From positions 1 through 5,765 of the forward strand of contig JAHKAT010000098.1 of NCBI GenBank assembly GCA_018825925.1: a stretch of 5,765 nucleotides of DNA, read 5' to 3'. How positions within the stretch are numbered: position 1 is the first letter of the stretch; every line of letters begins with the position of its first letter. The translations under genes and the position numbers were made by a program. This document shows, in pieces, positions 5,667-5,765 of the stretch. The DNA comes from Bacteroidota bacterium (lineage in GTDB: Bacteria; Bacteroidota; Bacteroidia; Flavobacteriales_D; Crocinitomicaceae). A model generated the notes under the pieces. The model was not told where the DNA came from and did no database searches. It worked only from the letters and a program-made list of their open reading frames with translations.

Positions 5667-5765
5667 TTTTTAAGAGCGATTTTACTGGCTAAAGTTTTGC
5701 GTGTTATGCCTAAGATTTGGGCTGCCTTTGTTTTGTTTTGTCCACACGCTTCCAGAACTTCAAAA
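5660..5765 (-). CDS. C-terminal end of a Fis-type/NtrC-family (sigma-54-dependent) transcriptional regulator, partial
   Basis: The last 34 codons and TAA stop of a gene entering from the right edge are present; the 5' part is outside the window. The visible residues form a Fis-type helix-turn-helix: FEVLEACGQNKTKAAQ followed by ILGITRKTLASKIALKNE. The core N-K-T-K-A-A-x-x-L-G-I-T-R-K-T-L is the HTH_8 pattern found at the C-terminus of NtrC/AtoC-type response regulators and other sigma-54 activators. The receiver and AAA+ domains cannot be seen, so a short Fis-like protein is not excluded. It is on the same strand as the gdh-pnt operon, 165 bp upstream of it, and could regulate it; the sequence offers only an imperfect sigma-54 element in support. 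Confidence 0.8.
   Translation of the reverse strand, partial: FEVLEACGQNKTKAAQILGITRKTLASKIALKNE

Noticed and set aside
1..5765. Prophage, CRISPR, insertion sequence, toxin-antitoxin or defence island
   Set aside because: There are no repeat-spacer arrays, transposase or integrase motifs, terminal inverted repeats, or defence-type domains. The possible holin-family name of the gene at position 81 refers to a common chromosomal membrane-protein family and does not indicate phage.

Overview
This looks like an ordinary chromosomal segment of a Bacteroidota bacterium (Flavobacteriia/Cytophagia-like; the genus cannot be told from the sequence). The reasons are AT-rich DNA, start codons preceded by A/T-rich boxes such as TTAAAATG rather than Shine-Dalgarno GGAGG, a three-subunit proton-translocating transhydrogenase, and a YtxH-type small membrane protein followed by another short gene start. 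Every gene I can support is on the minus strand, so transcription runs from high to low coordinates.

Layout in transcription order. At 5765-5660 is the 3' end of a Fis-type/NtrC-family regulator. A 165-bp spacer follows, holding inverted repeats, a possible weak terminator and a near-match to a sigma-54 promoter. Next is a tight block of six genes: an 85-aa protein with two tandem four-cysteine modules (5494-5237), glutamate dehydrogenase (5205-3928), transhydrogenase alpha-1 (3915-2797), alpha-2 (2793-2485) and beta (2488-1100), and a Rnk-like GreA/GreB-C-terminal-domain protein (1098-709). Gaps are 31, 12 and 3 bp, then a 4-bp overlap, then 1 bp, so one operon is very likely. A clear intrinsic terminator at 572-549 would end it. 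After a 351-bp gene-free stretch come ytxH (357-112) and the first 27 codons of another gene (81-1), probably a separate small operon.

How the genes fit together: glutamate dehydrogenase interconverts glutamate and 2-oxoglutarate plus ammonium with NAD(P)(H). PntAA/PntAB/PntB uses the proton gradient to move hydride from NADH to NADP+. Co-transcription suggests a unit balancing NADH and NADPH around the glutamate/ammonium node; this is inference from gene order plus family knowledge. The cysteine-rich protein that starts the operon is the least understood component. I see no CRISPR, mobile element, RNA gene, prophage or defence system, and nothing that clearly amounts to a new system. The points most worth a second look are the duplicated cysteine module, the GDH-transhydrogenase operon with an NtrC-type regulator directly upstream, and the histidine-to-asparagine change in the PntB proton channel.
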